64,000 nt of DNA from Streptomyces barringtoniae (GTDB lineage Bacteria > Actinomycetota > Actinomycetes > Streptomycetales > Streptomycetaceae). Of this stretch, positions 35,853 to 43,362 are shown piece after piece; within the stretch, counting starts at the first letter, position 1; every line of letters starts with the position of its first letter. A model generated the notes under the pieces. It made no database searches and had not been told where the DNA came from. It saw only the letters and a program-made list of their open reading frames with translations. Location: assembly GCF_020819595.1 (NCBI RefSeq), contig NZ_JAJHNP010000005.1, positions 186,001 through 250,000 of the forward strand. The letters run 5' to 3'. The position numbers were made by a program, and so were the translations under genes.

Positions 35853-37490
35853 GTGGACACCGTGGGACATTGGCGCGCTCTGATGGTGCTCGGCACGGCC
35901 CAGTTCCTGATGGTCCTGGACACGTCCGTCATGAACGTCTCCATCAGCCAACTGGTCGAGGACTTCCACACCGAGGTCACCGCCATCCAGGCCGTCATCA
36001 CGCTGTACGCGCTGGTCATGGCCGCGTTCATGATCGTCGGTGGCAGGTTCGGCGACATCCACGGCCGCCGTCGGCTGTTCCTGCTCGGCCTGGTCGTCTA
36101 CGGCACAGGGTCGGCCCTCACCGCCCTGGCGCCCACCCTGTGGGTGCTCGCCCTGGGCTGGTCGGTGATCGAGGGGCTCGGCGCCGCGATGGTGCTGCCC
36201 GCCATGGCGGCCCTGGTCGCCGAGTCCTACCGGGGCAGGGACCGGGCCGTCGCCTACGGCGTGATCGGCGGCCTCGCGGGTGCCGGCATCGCCGTGGGTC
36301 CGCTGCTGGGCGGCTGGGTGACGACGTACCTGACCTGGCGTCTGGTCTTCGCGGGCGAGGTCGTGGTCGTCCTCGTCGTCCTGTTGTGCCATCGGGTCAT
36401 CAAGGAGGCCCCGCGAACCGGACCGCCGCCCCGGCTGGACGCGGTCGGCGCGGTCCTCTCGGCGGGCGGACTCGGGCTGGGCGTGCTCGGCGTGCTGCAG
36501 AGCAGCACCTGGGGCTGGGTCCAGCCGCGCAACCCGCCCTTCACCGTCCTCGGCTTCGCGCCCACCCTGTTCGTCGTCGCCGCCGGGGTGGCCGTACTGG
36601 CCCTGTTCGTGCGCTGGGAACGCGGGCGGGAGGCCGCGGGCGCCGACCCCCTGGTGCACCTGTCCCTGTTCGGCGTGCCGCCCCTGCGCTCCGGCCTGCT
36701 CACCCTGCTGAGCCAGAACCTGATCCTGCTGGGCCTGTTCTTCACCATCCCGCTGTACCTGCAGGTGGTGCAGGGCTTCGACGCCTTCCAGACGGGGCTC
36801 AGGCTGCTTCCGGTGTCCGTGACCATGCTCGTCACCTCCCTCGGCGCGGCCCGGGCCGGCCGTGCCCTCGGGCCGCGCCGGGTCGTCCGGATCGGCCTGC
36901 TGACGCTGGCCGCGGCCATCGTGTGGCTGCTCGCCACCATCGAACCGCAGATCGACAACGCCCAGTTCGCCGGCGCCATGGCGGTGCTCGGCATCGGCAT
37001 GGGTCTGCTCGCCTCCCAGCTGGGCAACGTCGTCCAGTCCAGCGTCGGCGAGGCGGAACGCAGCGAGGTCGGCGGCCTGCAGTTCACCGCGCAGAACCTC
37101 GGCTCGGCGCTGGGTACCGCGCTCATCGGATCGGTGCTCATCGGCGCGCTGGTGAGCGCGTTCAGCACGGAGGTGGAGAGCAACCCCCAGCTGTCGGCCC
37201 AGGCCCGGCAGCAGACCAGCGTCCACCTGGAGGCCGGGGTCAGCTTCGTGCCCACCGACCAGGTGCGCTCGGCCGCCCAGCACGCCGGACTGCCGCCGTC
37301 CGAGGTCGACGCCCTCACCGGCTCCTACGCCTCGGCACAGCTCGACGGCCTGAAGTCGGCGATCCTCGCCACCGGCGGCATCACCCTGGCGAGCTTCCTC
37401 GTCACCCGGCACCTGCCGACCGCGCCCGGCCGCCGCCGGCAGCCGTCGCAGGGCGGCGCACCGGCCGGCGTCGCCGGCGCCAGGGAGTGA
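35853..37490 (+). CDS. MFS drug-resistance transporter (DHA2/EmrB-QacA type)
   Basis: About 545 residues with 14 predicted membrane segments. Family motifs: FLMVLDTSVMNVSISQLVED in the first helix, GGRFGDIHGRRRLFLLGLVV (motif A), and GGLAGAGIAVGPLLGGWVTT (motif C, the antiporter signature). It should expel hydrophobic or cationic compounds by proton antiport. The region upstream to ATG 35739 is not conserved in character; GTG codons at 35850, 35853 and 35862 are all possible starts, the last with GAGGTGG in front. The next gene starts 3 bp after the stop, so they form an operon. Confidence 0.85.
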   Translation: MDTVGHWRALMVLGTAQFLMVLDTSVMNVSISQLVEDFHTEVTAIQAVITLYALVMAAFMIVGGRFGDIHGRRRLFLLGLVVYGTGSALTALAPTLWVLALGWSVIEGLGAAMVLPAMAALVAESYRGRDRAVAYGVIGGLAGAGIAVGPLLGGWVTTYLTWRLVFAGEVVVVLVVLLCHRVIKEAPRTGPPPRLDAVGAVLSAGGLGLGVLGVLQSSTWGWVQPRNPPFTVLGFAPTLFVVAAGVAVLALFVRWERGREAAGADPLVHLSLFGVPPLRSGLLTLLSQNLILLGLFFTIPLYLQVVQGFDAFQTGLRLLPVSVTMLVTSLGAARAGRALGPRRVVRIGLLTLAAAIVWLLATIEPQIDNAQFAGAMAVLGIGMGLLASQLGNVVQSSVGEAERSEVGGLQFTAQNLGSALGTALIGSVLIGALVSAFSTEVESNPQLSAQARQQTSVHLEAGVSFVPTDQVRSAAQHAGLPPSEVDALTGSYASAQLDGLKSAILATGGITLASFLVTRHLPTAPGRRRQPSQGGAPAGVAGARE

Positions 37491-37492
37491 GG

Positions 37493-38026
37493 GTGAAGGC
37501 CACGGCGATGTCCTCGACCGGCCGCACCACGGCACGGGAACGCCGTACCGAGCGCCGCGCCCACGCCGACTACACCGGTGCGGTGTACGGATCGATGCTG
37601 GCGGCGTCGGTGGTGATCGGCGCCGGCGGCCTGGGACGGTTTCCCCGCGTGCAACTGGTGATGCTGCTGTTGCTCACCGGCCTCGTCTTCTGGGTCGGCC
37701 ACGTCCACGCCCAGCTGTTCGGGGCCCGGCTCGCGCAACGGTCACTGGACCGGCCGACGGTCCTTAGGGTGTGCCGCGAGGAGTGGCCGATCGTCGAGGC
37801 GGCCGTCCCGCCCGCGCTCGCGGTCGCCCTCAGCCCGCTGCTCGGCCTGGACGTCGCCGGCGCGGTCTGGCTGGCGGTCGTCGTCGCGGTGGCCGGCCAG
37901 GTGGGCTGGTCCGCGGCAGGCGCACGGCAGGCGGGAGCGTCGTGGCGCCTGGTGGCGGGCACCGCCGCGGTCAATCTGCTGCTCGGCCTGGCGATCATCA
38001 TGTTCAAGATCACGCTGAGCCACTGA
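37493..38026 (+). CDS. Small integral membrane protein
   Basis: 177 residues from GTG 37493, two bases after the MFS stop; ATG 37508 is an alternative. Four hydrophobic segments are visible (GSMLAASVVIGAGGLG, VQLVMLLLLTGLVFWVGHVH, AVPPALAVALSPLLGLDVAG with AVWLAVVVAVAGQVGW, and LVAGTAAVNLLLGLAIIMFK). The HVHAQLFG segment after helix 2 may hold conserved His residues. I do not recognise a named family. It is translated with the exporter gene and may support it. Confidence 0.7.
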   Translation: MKATAMSSTGRTTARERRTERRAHADYTGAVYGSMLAASVVIGAGGLGRFPRVQLVMLLLLTGLVFWVGHVHAQLFGARLAQRSLDRPTVLRVCREEWPIVEAAVPPALAVALSPLLGLDVAGAVWLAVVVAVAGQVGWSAAGARQAGASWRLVAGTAAVNLLLGLAIIMFKITLSH

Positions 38027-38042
38027 AGCCCGGCGCCCCGGA

Positions 38043-38059
38043 TCACCTGTGCCGGGTGA
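38043..38059. promoter_or_regulatory. Inverted repeat 2, TCACCTG-TGC-CGGGTGA
   Basis: The element TCACCTGTGCCGGGTGA lies 79 bp upstream of the 65-aa protein gene and differs by one arm base from the perfect palindrome. Confidence 0.55.
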
Positions 38060-38138
38060 GGCCCGGCGCGGCCGGGCGGAGCAGGATCGCAGCAAGTCCG
38101 CAGGAAGACCGCAGCGGCCCGCGGCGGGAGTACGGCCC

Positions 38139-38336
38139 ATGCGCTACGAGATCCGCGTCGATGGACACATGTCGGAGACCCTCACCGAGGCCTTCCCGGA
38201 GCTGGATCACGTGAAGATGTCCGGTCAGACGGTGCTGTTCGGCCCCGTCGTCGACGAGGCGCACCTGTACGGGCTGCTGAACCGCTGCCAGTCGCTCGGC
38301 CTGCGGGTCGTGGAGATGCGCCAGCTGCCGGAGTGA
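38139..38336 (+). CDS. Small hypothetical protein
   Basis: 65 residues from ATG 38139. The sequence MRYEIRVDGHMSETLTEAFP, then MSGQTVLFGPVVDEAHLYGL and LNRCQSLGLRVVEMRQLP reads as a compact alpha/beta (ferredoxin-like) fold of the kind seen in small actinobacterial conserved proteins. No function is known to me. It has its own copy of the shared inverted repeat upstream and runs convergently into the DUF2252 gene 22 bp later. Confidence 0.7.
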   Translation: MRYEIRVDGHMSETLTEAFPELDHVKMSGQTVLFGPVVDEAHLYGLLNRCQSLGLRVVEMRQLPE

Positions 38337-38358
38337 GCGCCGCTCACCGCAGGGTCCC

Positions 38359-39768
38359 TCAGCGGTCGGCCGCCACGATCCGCCCCGAGCGTGCGGCCTC
38401 GCCCAGTGCCTCGAAGTCCCGCTCGTTGCGGTCCGCGTAGGCCTGCGCGAACCGGGCCAGCGCACGGTCGAAGCGGTCCTTGTCCCCGAGGTAGGCGGAG
38501 ATGGCGACGGGATCGCCGGACCGGGCGTGGGCCCGGGCCAGGGACGCCCCGCACACCCGGGCGAACAGCCGCAGCAGATCCGGGTCGCAGTTCTCCGGCC
38601 GGAAGCTGCCCTTCCAGTCCCACAACTGCCGTACGTAGAAGTCCCGCCCGCGCCCGTCGAGACCCACGACGTGCGTCCACCCCAGGAGGATGTCACCGGC
38701 CGCCTGGAGGAGCCGCTGCCCGTTCACCACCCTGCGGCCCTGGTTGTCGTACCGTTCGCCGCCGGAGTGCGCCGCCAGCACCGACTCCTGTGCCTCCTTG
38801 GCCTGCAGCAGCAGCGGATCGTCGTCGTCGCGGCCGAGCAGCAGCAGGACCCAGCACCGGGTGCCGACGCTGCCGACCCCGACCACCTTCCGGGCCATGT
38901 CCACCAGCCGGAAGTGACGCAGCAGGTGCCGCCGGTCCGGCGGCAGGGTTCGCGCGTACGCCTCCAGCAGGGTCTGGAGCTCCTTGTCCTCCTCCCCGCG
39001 GGAGGACTCGCCGCGCAGCTCGCGCAGCGGGGTGATCAGCGGCGGGTCCGGCGCGATCCGCCGGCCCTCCGGCGTGAGCCGGGTGAGCTTGGCGTACGCC
39101 CGCAGATGCGTGCGGGCACGGGCGCGCGAGGCCGCCTCGTCCGTACGACGCCTGGTCTCCCTGCCCATCGAGGAGGCCAGCAACTCGCGCATCGCGTCGG
39201 CGTCGTCCTGGGCGTACCAGATGTCCAGCGTCCGCATGCCGGCGAACTCCCGCATCCGCTCCCGGTACGCCCGTACGCAGGTGCCCGCCGCGTCGTTCTG
39301 CTCCCGGTGCGTGAAGCCGTTGGCCCGCCCCGCGATGACGAAACTCGCCGCCAGCCGTTTCACGTCCCATTCGAACGGACCCGGGAACGTCTCGTCGAAG
39401 TCGTTGATGTCGAAGACCAGATGCCGTTCGGGCGACGCCAGCAGCCCGAAGTTCAGCAACTGCGCGTCCCCGCACAACTGGACCTGGAGCCCGGTGTCCG
39501 GCAGCCTGCCCAGGTCCGTCGCCATGACCGCCGCCGCGCCACGGTAGAAGCGGAACGGGGACGCGAGCATGCGGCCGTAGCGGATCGGCACCAACTCCGG
39601 TAGCCGGTCGGCCGCCTGGTGCTCCAGTACGTCGACGGCGTCCGGCCGGTGCGGCGCGGGCTCGAAGTCGCCGTGGCTCGAGCGCGGGGCGCGCCTGCGG
39701 GCCTGTCTGCCGTGGGCCGCCCGGTCGGCCGGTGACGACGAGACGGTGACGGCACTGGGTGCGGCCAT
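38359..39768 (-). CDS. DUF2252 family protein
   Basis: 469 residues from ATG 39768, which follows AGGAGAG. Kinase-like DUF2252 motifs are clear: PIRYGRMLASPFRFYRGAAA, QLCGDAQLLNFGLLASPER, LVFDINDFDETFPGPFEWDV with KRLAASFVIAGR, and RKVVGVGSVGTRCWVLLL. The NDFDET and GDAH-like residues resemble the aminoglycoside-phosphotransferase/kinase catalytic core, so ATP-dependent phosphotransfer is plausible but not established. It is divergent from the DUF308 gene and shares its intergenic region, which contains inverted repeat 3. Confidence 0.85.
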   Translation of the reverse strand: MAAPSAVTVSSSPADRAAHGRQARRRAPRSSHGDFEPAPHRPDAVDVLEHQAADRLPELVPIRYGRMLASPFRFYRGAAAVMATDLGRLPDTGLQVQLCGDAQLLNFGLLASPERHLVFDINDFDETFPGPFEWDVKRLAASFVIAGRANGFTHREQNDAAGTCVRAYRERMREFAGMRTLDIWYAQDDADAMRELLASSMGRETRRRTDEAASRARARTHLRAYAKLTRLTPEGRRIAPDPPLITPLRELRGESSRGEEDKELQTLLEAYARTLPPDRRHLLRHFRLVDMARKVVGVGSVGTRCWVLLLLGRDDDDPLLLQAKEAQESVLAAHSGGERYDNQGRRVVNGQRLLQAAGDILLGWTHVVGLDGRGRDFYVRQLWDWKGSFRPENCDPDLLRLFARVCGASLARAHARSGDPVAISAYLGDKDRFDRALARFAQAYADRNERDFEALGEAARSGRIVAADR

Positions 39769-39888
39769 GATCCACTCTCCTGGTCCTGCGGCCCGTCGTC
39801 CGCCGCCGGAACCGGGCTCGCGCGGGGCGCGGGAACACGGGCCGTGCACCCGTCGGGTCCACCCCACCGCCCGGGCCGGGCGGAAGGA

Positions 39889-39905
39889 TCACCCGCGGCG
39901 GGTGA
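39889..39905. promoter_or_regulatory. Inverted repeat 3, TCACCCG-CGG-CGGGTGA
   Basis: Perfect palindrome TCACCCGCGGCGGGTGA with arms that extend to 9 bp (GATCACCCG/CGGGTGATC). It lies 121 bp from the DUF2252 start and 104 bp from the DUF308 start, between the divergent genes. Confidence 0.65.
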
Positions 39906-40008
39906 TCCGGCGCGGCGGCCGCCCCGGGCAGGCTGTCCGCTCGAGGGGCCGTGGGCCGCCCCGCCGACAGTCCGTGAGCGGCCTGATCCCATCGCGCGAG
40001 GAGGAGCC

Positions 40009-40656
40009 ATGACCGAACCGCGTGGACAGGCGCAGCGGGCCGGACTGTCGTATCTGCCCGGCGAGGCGGCCAGCGGCCCCGCACAGGCCATGGCGGCGAT
40101 CGCCCGCTCCTGGACCTGGATCCTCGGGGCGGCGATCGTGACGCTCGTACCGGGCGTGCTGATCCTCGTCTGGCCGGACGAGACCCTGCACGTCCTCGCC
40201 GTGCTCATCGGCCTCTACCTGCTGCTCACCGGCGCGATCCGGTTCGTGACGGCGTTCGCGCGGGAGGACCACGCAGACCGGCTCACAGTTCTGCTGGTCG
40301 CGGTGCTGTACGTCCTGGCGGGCGTGCTCTGCCTGCGCCATCCGCTGCAGACCATCACCGCGCTGTCGCTGATCGTCGGGCTCGTGTGGCTGTCGTCCGG
40401 CGTCCTCACCCTCTACCCGGCGATCGCCGCACGGGACCTGCCGCACCGCGGGGTCGTCCTGGGCGCCGCGCTGCTCGGCATCGTCGCCGGGATCGTGGTG
40501 CTGGTGCTGCCCGCGGAGTCGGCGCGGGCACTGACCCGGCTGCTCGGTCTCTGGCTCGTGCTGCTGGGCCTGGCCGAACTGGTGACCGCCTTCGCGTGGC
40601 GGGCCGCGCTGCGCCGCAGCGGCATGCCGCCGGGCGTCCCCGAGTCCGCGGACTGA
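40009..40656 (+). CDS. HdeD-like DUF308 membrane protein
   Basis: 215 residues from ATG 40009 behind GAGGAGGAG. Six hydrophobic segments come as three related hairpins, for example ILGAAIVTLVPGVLILVWP, LTVLLVAVLYVLAGVLCLRH and VVLGAALLGIVAGIVVLVLP, each pair with the GxxxG-LxxxP pattern of the HdeD/DUF308 family. HdeD in E. coli is linked with acid resistance; the role in Streptomyces is not known. The gene carries the perfect inverted repeat 104 bp upstream. Confidence 0.85.
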   Translation: MTEPRGQAQRAGLSYLPGEAASGPAQAMAAIARSWTWILGAAIVTLVPGVLILVWPDETLHVLAVLIGLYLLLTGAIRFVTAFAREDHADRLTVLLVAVLYVLAGVLCLRHPLQTITALSLIVGLVWLSSGVLTLYPAIAARDLPHRGVVLGAALLGIVAGIVVLVLPAESARALTRLLGLWLVLLGLAELVTAFAWRAALRRSGMPPGVPESAD

Positions 40657-40668
40657 TCCCCGGCATCC

Positions 40669-40685
40669 TCACCCGCATCGGGTGA
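40669..40685. promoter_or_regulatory. Inverted repeat 4, TCACCCG-CAT-CGGGTGA
   Basis: Perfect palindrome TCACCCGCATCGGGTGA with arms extending to 9 bp (CCTCACCCG/CGGGTGAGG), 81 bp upstream of the SHOCT membrane protein gene and 12 bp after the DUF308 stop. Confidence 0.65.
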
Positions 40686-40766
40686 GGACGCCCCTCCCTC
40701 GTCGTGTGCACGCTGAGAACGGCATAGACCGGCTCGGCGAGCCGGTGCCCCGGACGGAGGAAAGAC

Positions 40767-41234
40767 ATGAGCGCGCAGACATACCTCGCGTACGACTACC
40801 CGGTGCTGGGTGCCTTCATGACCATGCTGGTGTTCTTCCTGTGGATCATGTGGTTCGTCCTGCTGTTCCGGGTCATCGTCGACATCTTCCGCGACGACGA
40901 CATGGGCGGCTGGGGCAAGGCCGGCTGGACGCTCTTCGTGATCGCGCTGCCCTTCCTGGGCGTCTTCGTCTACCTGATCGCCCGCGGCAAGGGCATGGGG
41001 CAGCGGGAAGTGGCGCAGGCGCGCGCCCAGCAGGAGGCGTTCGACTCCTATGTGCGGCAGACCGCGCAGGGCGCGACCGGCACCAGCAGCGCCGACGAGC
41101 TCACCAAGCTCTCCGCCATGCGCTCCCGGGGTGAGATCACCGACGACGAGTTCCGCAGGGCGAAGGAGCTGGTCCTCAGCGGTGCCGGCCCGGCCCGGAG
41201 CGGCGACACCGTACACACCTCCACCGGGCGCTGA
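40767..41234 (+). CDS. SHOCT-domain membrane protein
   Basis: 155 residues from ATG 40767 behind GGAGGAAAG. Two hydrophobic segments (LGAFMTMLVFFLWIMWFVLL and GWTLFVIALPFLGVFVYLIA, a phospholipase-D-nuclease-N-like pair) are followed by a cytoplasmic tail with a SHOCT motif, ELTKLSAMRSRGEITDDEFR then RAKELVL. The arrangement is common in actinobacterial stress loci. It is followed 32 bp later by the DUF7144 gene, probably in the same transcript under inverted repeat 4. Confidence 0.85.
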   Translation: MSAQTYLAYDYPVLGAFMTMLVFFLWIMWFVLLFRVIVDIFRDDDMGGWGKAGWTLFVIALPFLGVFVYLIARGKGMGQREVAQARAQQEAFDSYVRQTAQGATGTSSADELTKLSAMRSRGEITDDEFRRAKELVLSGAGPARSGDTVHTSTGR

Positions 41235-41266
41235 CAGGCGCCCACGAGAACGAATCGAGGCCACCC

Positions 41267-41695
41267 ATGACCACGACCCCCTCCCGCGCCCACACCCGCA
41301 GCACCAAGCAGGCATGGGCGGGCGGCCTGACGTCCTTCGCGGGCGTCATGCTGATGATCGCCGGGCTGCTCGGCGTGTTCCGGGGCATCATGGCGATCGC
41401 CCAGGACAACGTCTTCGTCTCGACGCCCAACTACGTCTTCAAGTTCGACCTGACGAGCTGGGGATGGATCCATCTGGTCCTGGGCGCGATCGCCGTGGTC
41501 GTCAGTTTCGGCCTGTTCGGACCGTCGATGTGGGCACGCGTCGCCGGAGTCGCCATCGCCGGCCTGGTGATCATCGCCAACTTCCTGTCCCTGCCGTACT
41601 ACCCGGTGTGGTCCGTCGTGATGATCGCCGTCTCCGGCTTCGTCATCTGGGCCCTGTGCGTGGTCCAGGGCCAGGAATCCGCCAAGAGCCCGTAG
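41267..41695 (+). CDS. DUF7144-like four-helix membrane protein
   Basis: 142 residues from ATG 41267. After a short polar N-terminus (TPSRAHTRSTKQAWAGG) come four hydrophobic segments: LTSFAGVMLMIAGLLGVFRG, WIHLVLGAIAVVVSFGLFGP, VAGVAIAGLVIIANFLSLPY, and VVMIAVSGFVIWALCVV. The YVFKFDLTSWGWIHL loop and overall layout match the DUF7144 family of small membrane proteins with no known role. It shares a transcript with the preceding SHOCT gene. Confidence 0.8.
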   Translation: MTTTPSRAHTRSTKQAWAGGLTSFAGVMLMIAGLLGVFRGIMAIAQDNVFVSTPNYVFKFDLTSWGWIHLVLGAIAVVVSFGLFGPSMWARVAGVAIAGLVIIANFLSLPYYPVWSVVMIAVSGFVIWALCVVQGQESAKSP

Positions 41696-42075
41696 CCGGA
41701 CCGCGGCCCCCGCGCCGTCCGGCACGACCGCCGACCGGCGGTGCACCCCGCGCTTCGACCCGCCCAGCGTCCACGCCTCGCTGCTGGACGGCGAACGCGG
41801 GGTGACCGCCGGTCGACGACGTCAGCTCGCCCCGTCCCTCCCCGACGCTGCCGAGGAGGCGGGGCGTGTCGGCGCTTCCGGCTGTCTGTCCTGGATGCGT
41901 TCCTGCACCCACCGGGCGCCACCCGGACAGGGGGAGCCGCTCGGGGCGGCGAGCCAGGAGCCCGCCCACGGCATCGCTGCCTCTGCGGCCGCCGACCCTT
42001 GCTGGAACGTCACCGCGCGGGCCGAGTGGGCGCATCGTGCCGTCGGCAGGGCCGCCCCCGGCAGCGCCCCGTTGT
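41696..42075. other. 380-bp stretch without a supported gene
   Basis: Open frames exist on both strands but none shows a recognisable family, a good ribosome site or consistent neighbours. The stretch holds a large inverted repeat (41732-41815) near the end of the DUF7144 gene and is followed by the convergent MscS gene. Confidence 0.6.
41732..41815. repeat. Large inverted repeat, 20-bp arms
   Basis: The left arm (41732-41752) and right arm (41796-41815) pair over 20 bp with a single bulged base, and a smaller CGTCCA/TGGACG stem lies inside the loop. It is 37 bp after the DUF7144 stop and probably acts as a terminator for that operon. Confidence 0.65.
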
Positions 42076-43179
42076 TCAGCGCAGCTGTTGGTCGTCCCAG
42101 GCAGGGCCCGGTGCGGCCGTCTCCCCGGTGCGCTGCTGCGGGATCACCGCCGCACCCTGCTGGAGAGTCACCGTGCGGGTGGGGGCGGGGATGCTGATGC
42201 CCTCTGTGCGGTAGCGGCGGTGGAGGCGCTTGATGAACTCGTGCTTGACGCGGTACTGGTCGCTGAACTCGCCGACGCCGAGGATCACCGTGAAGCCGAT
42301 GCGGGAGTCGCCGAAGGTGTGGAAGCGGATGGCGGGCTCGTGTTCCGGGACCGCGCCCTCGACCTCACGCATGGTCTCCGCCACGACCTCCGCCGTCACG
42401 CGCTCCACGTGCTCCAGGTCGGCGTCGTAACCCACCCCGACCTGCACCAGCACCGTCAACCGCTGCTCGGGATGCGTGTAGTTGGTCATGTTGGCCTTGG
42501 CGAGCTGGCCGTTGGGGATGACCACCAGGTTGTTGGACAGCTGACGGACCGTCGTCTGGCGCCAGTTGATGTCGACGACATAGCCCTCCTCGCCGCTGCC
42601 CAGCCGGATGTAGTCGCCCGGCTGGACCGTCTTGGAGGCCAGGATGTGGATGCCCGCGAAGAGGTTGGCGAGGGTGTCCTGCAGGGCGAGTGCGACCGCC
42701 AGACCGCCGACACCCAGGGCGGTCAGCAGGGGCGCGATGGAGATGCCGAGGGTCTGCAGGACCACCAGGAAGCCGATGGCGAGGACCAGGACCCGGGTGA
42801 TGTTGACGAAGATGGTCGCCGAGCCCGCCACGCCCGAGCGGGACTGGGTGACCGTACGGACCAGACCGGCGATCACCCGGGCCGCGGACAGGGTCACCAC
42901 GAAGATCAGCCACACCTCGAGGAGCTGGTTGGTGTGGTGGTGCACGGTCCGCGTCAGCGGCAGCACGGCCGCGGCCGCCGCCGCGCCGCCCGCGATCGCC
43001 GCCCACGGCACGACCGAGCGCAGCGCGTCCACGATGACGTCGTCGCCGCTCCAGCGGGTCCGCTTGGCGTGCCCCGCCAGCCAGCGCAGAAGGGTGCGGG
43101 ACATGAAGGCGAGCACCAGCCCCGCCGCCACCGCGATACCGGCGAGGACGAGGTCGTCCAGGGTCAGCGCGCGGTTCAC
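42076..43179 (-). CDS. MscS-family mechanosensitive ion channel
   Basis: 367 residues, GTG 43179 behind GGAGGTGACC. N-terminal membrane helices (LVLAGIAVAAGLVLAFMSRT, WAAIAGGAAAAAAVLPL, VLVLAIGFLVVLQTLGIS) lead into the pore helix LTALGVGGLAVALALQDTLA with the Gly/Ala packing pattern of MscS TM3, then the conserved QPGDYIRLGSGEEGYVVDIN and VVIPNGQLAKANMTNY of the beta domain. The channel opens under membrane tension and releases solutes on osmotic downshock. It stands alone, consistent with the envelope-stress theme of this block. Confidence 0.9.
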   Translation of the reverse strand: MNRALTLDDLVLAGIAVAAGLVLAFMSRTLLRWLAGHAKRTRWSGDDVIVDALRSVVPWAAIAGGAAAAAAVLPLTRTVHHHTNQLLEVWLIFVVTLSAARVIAGLVRTVTQSRSGVAGSATIFVNITRVLVLAIGFLVVLQTLGISIAPLLTALGVGGLAVALALQDTLANLFAGIHILASKTVQPGDYIRLGSGEEGYVVDINWRQTTVRQLSNNLVVIPNGQLAKANMTNYTHPEQRLTVLVQVGVGYDADLEHVERVTAEVVAETMREVEGAVPEHEPAIRFHTFGDSRIGFTVILGVGEFSDQYRVKHEFIKRLHRRYRTEGISIPAPTRTVTLQQGAAVIPQQRTGETAAPGPAWDDQQLR

Positions 43180-43258
43180 CGGTCACCTCCGGTGCGCGCG
43201 CCTGCTGCGGAGTTGTGAAGTCTCGTCACGTTGTCACCTGCTCGATGTGCGGGATGTG

Positions 43259-43300
43259 CGATCGCGCCGGCCGGAGAAACCCCGGTGACCGGCGCGATCG
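43259..43300 (-). terminator. 12-bp hairpin downstream of the permease gene
   Basis: CGATCGCGCCGG and CCGGCGCGATCG pair perfectly around an 18-nt loop that contains a further CCGG/CCGG pairing. It lies 62 bp past the stop of the minus-strand permease gene. Confidence 0.75.
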
Positions 43301-43362
43301 CTCATCCTGCCGTATCCGGAACGCCAGTTCGCACCCGGACCGGCGCTCTTCGGGCAGGTGGC

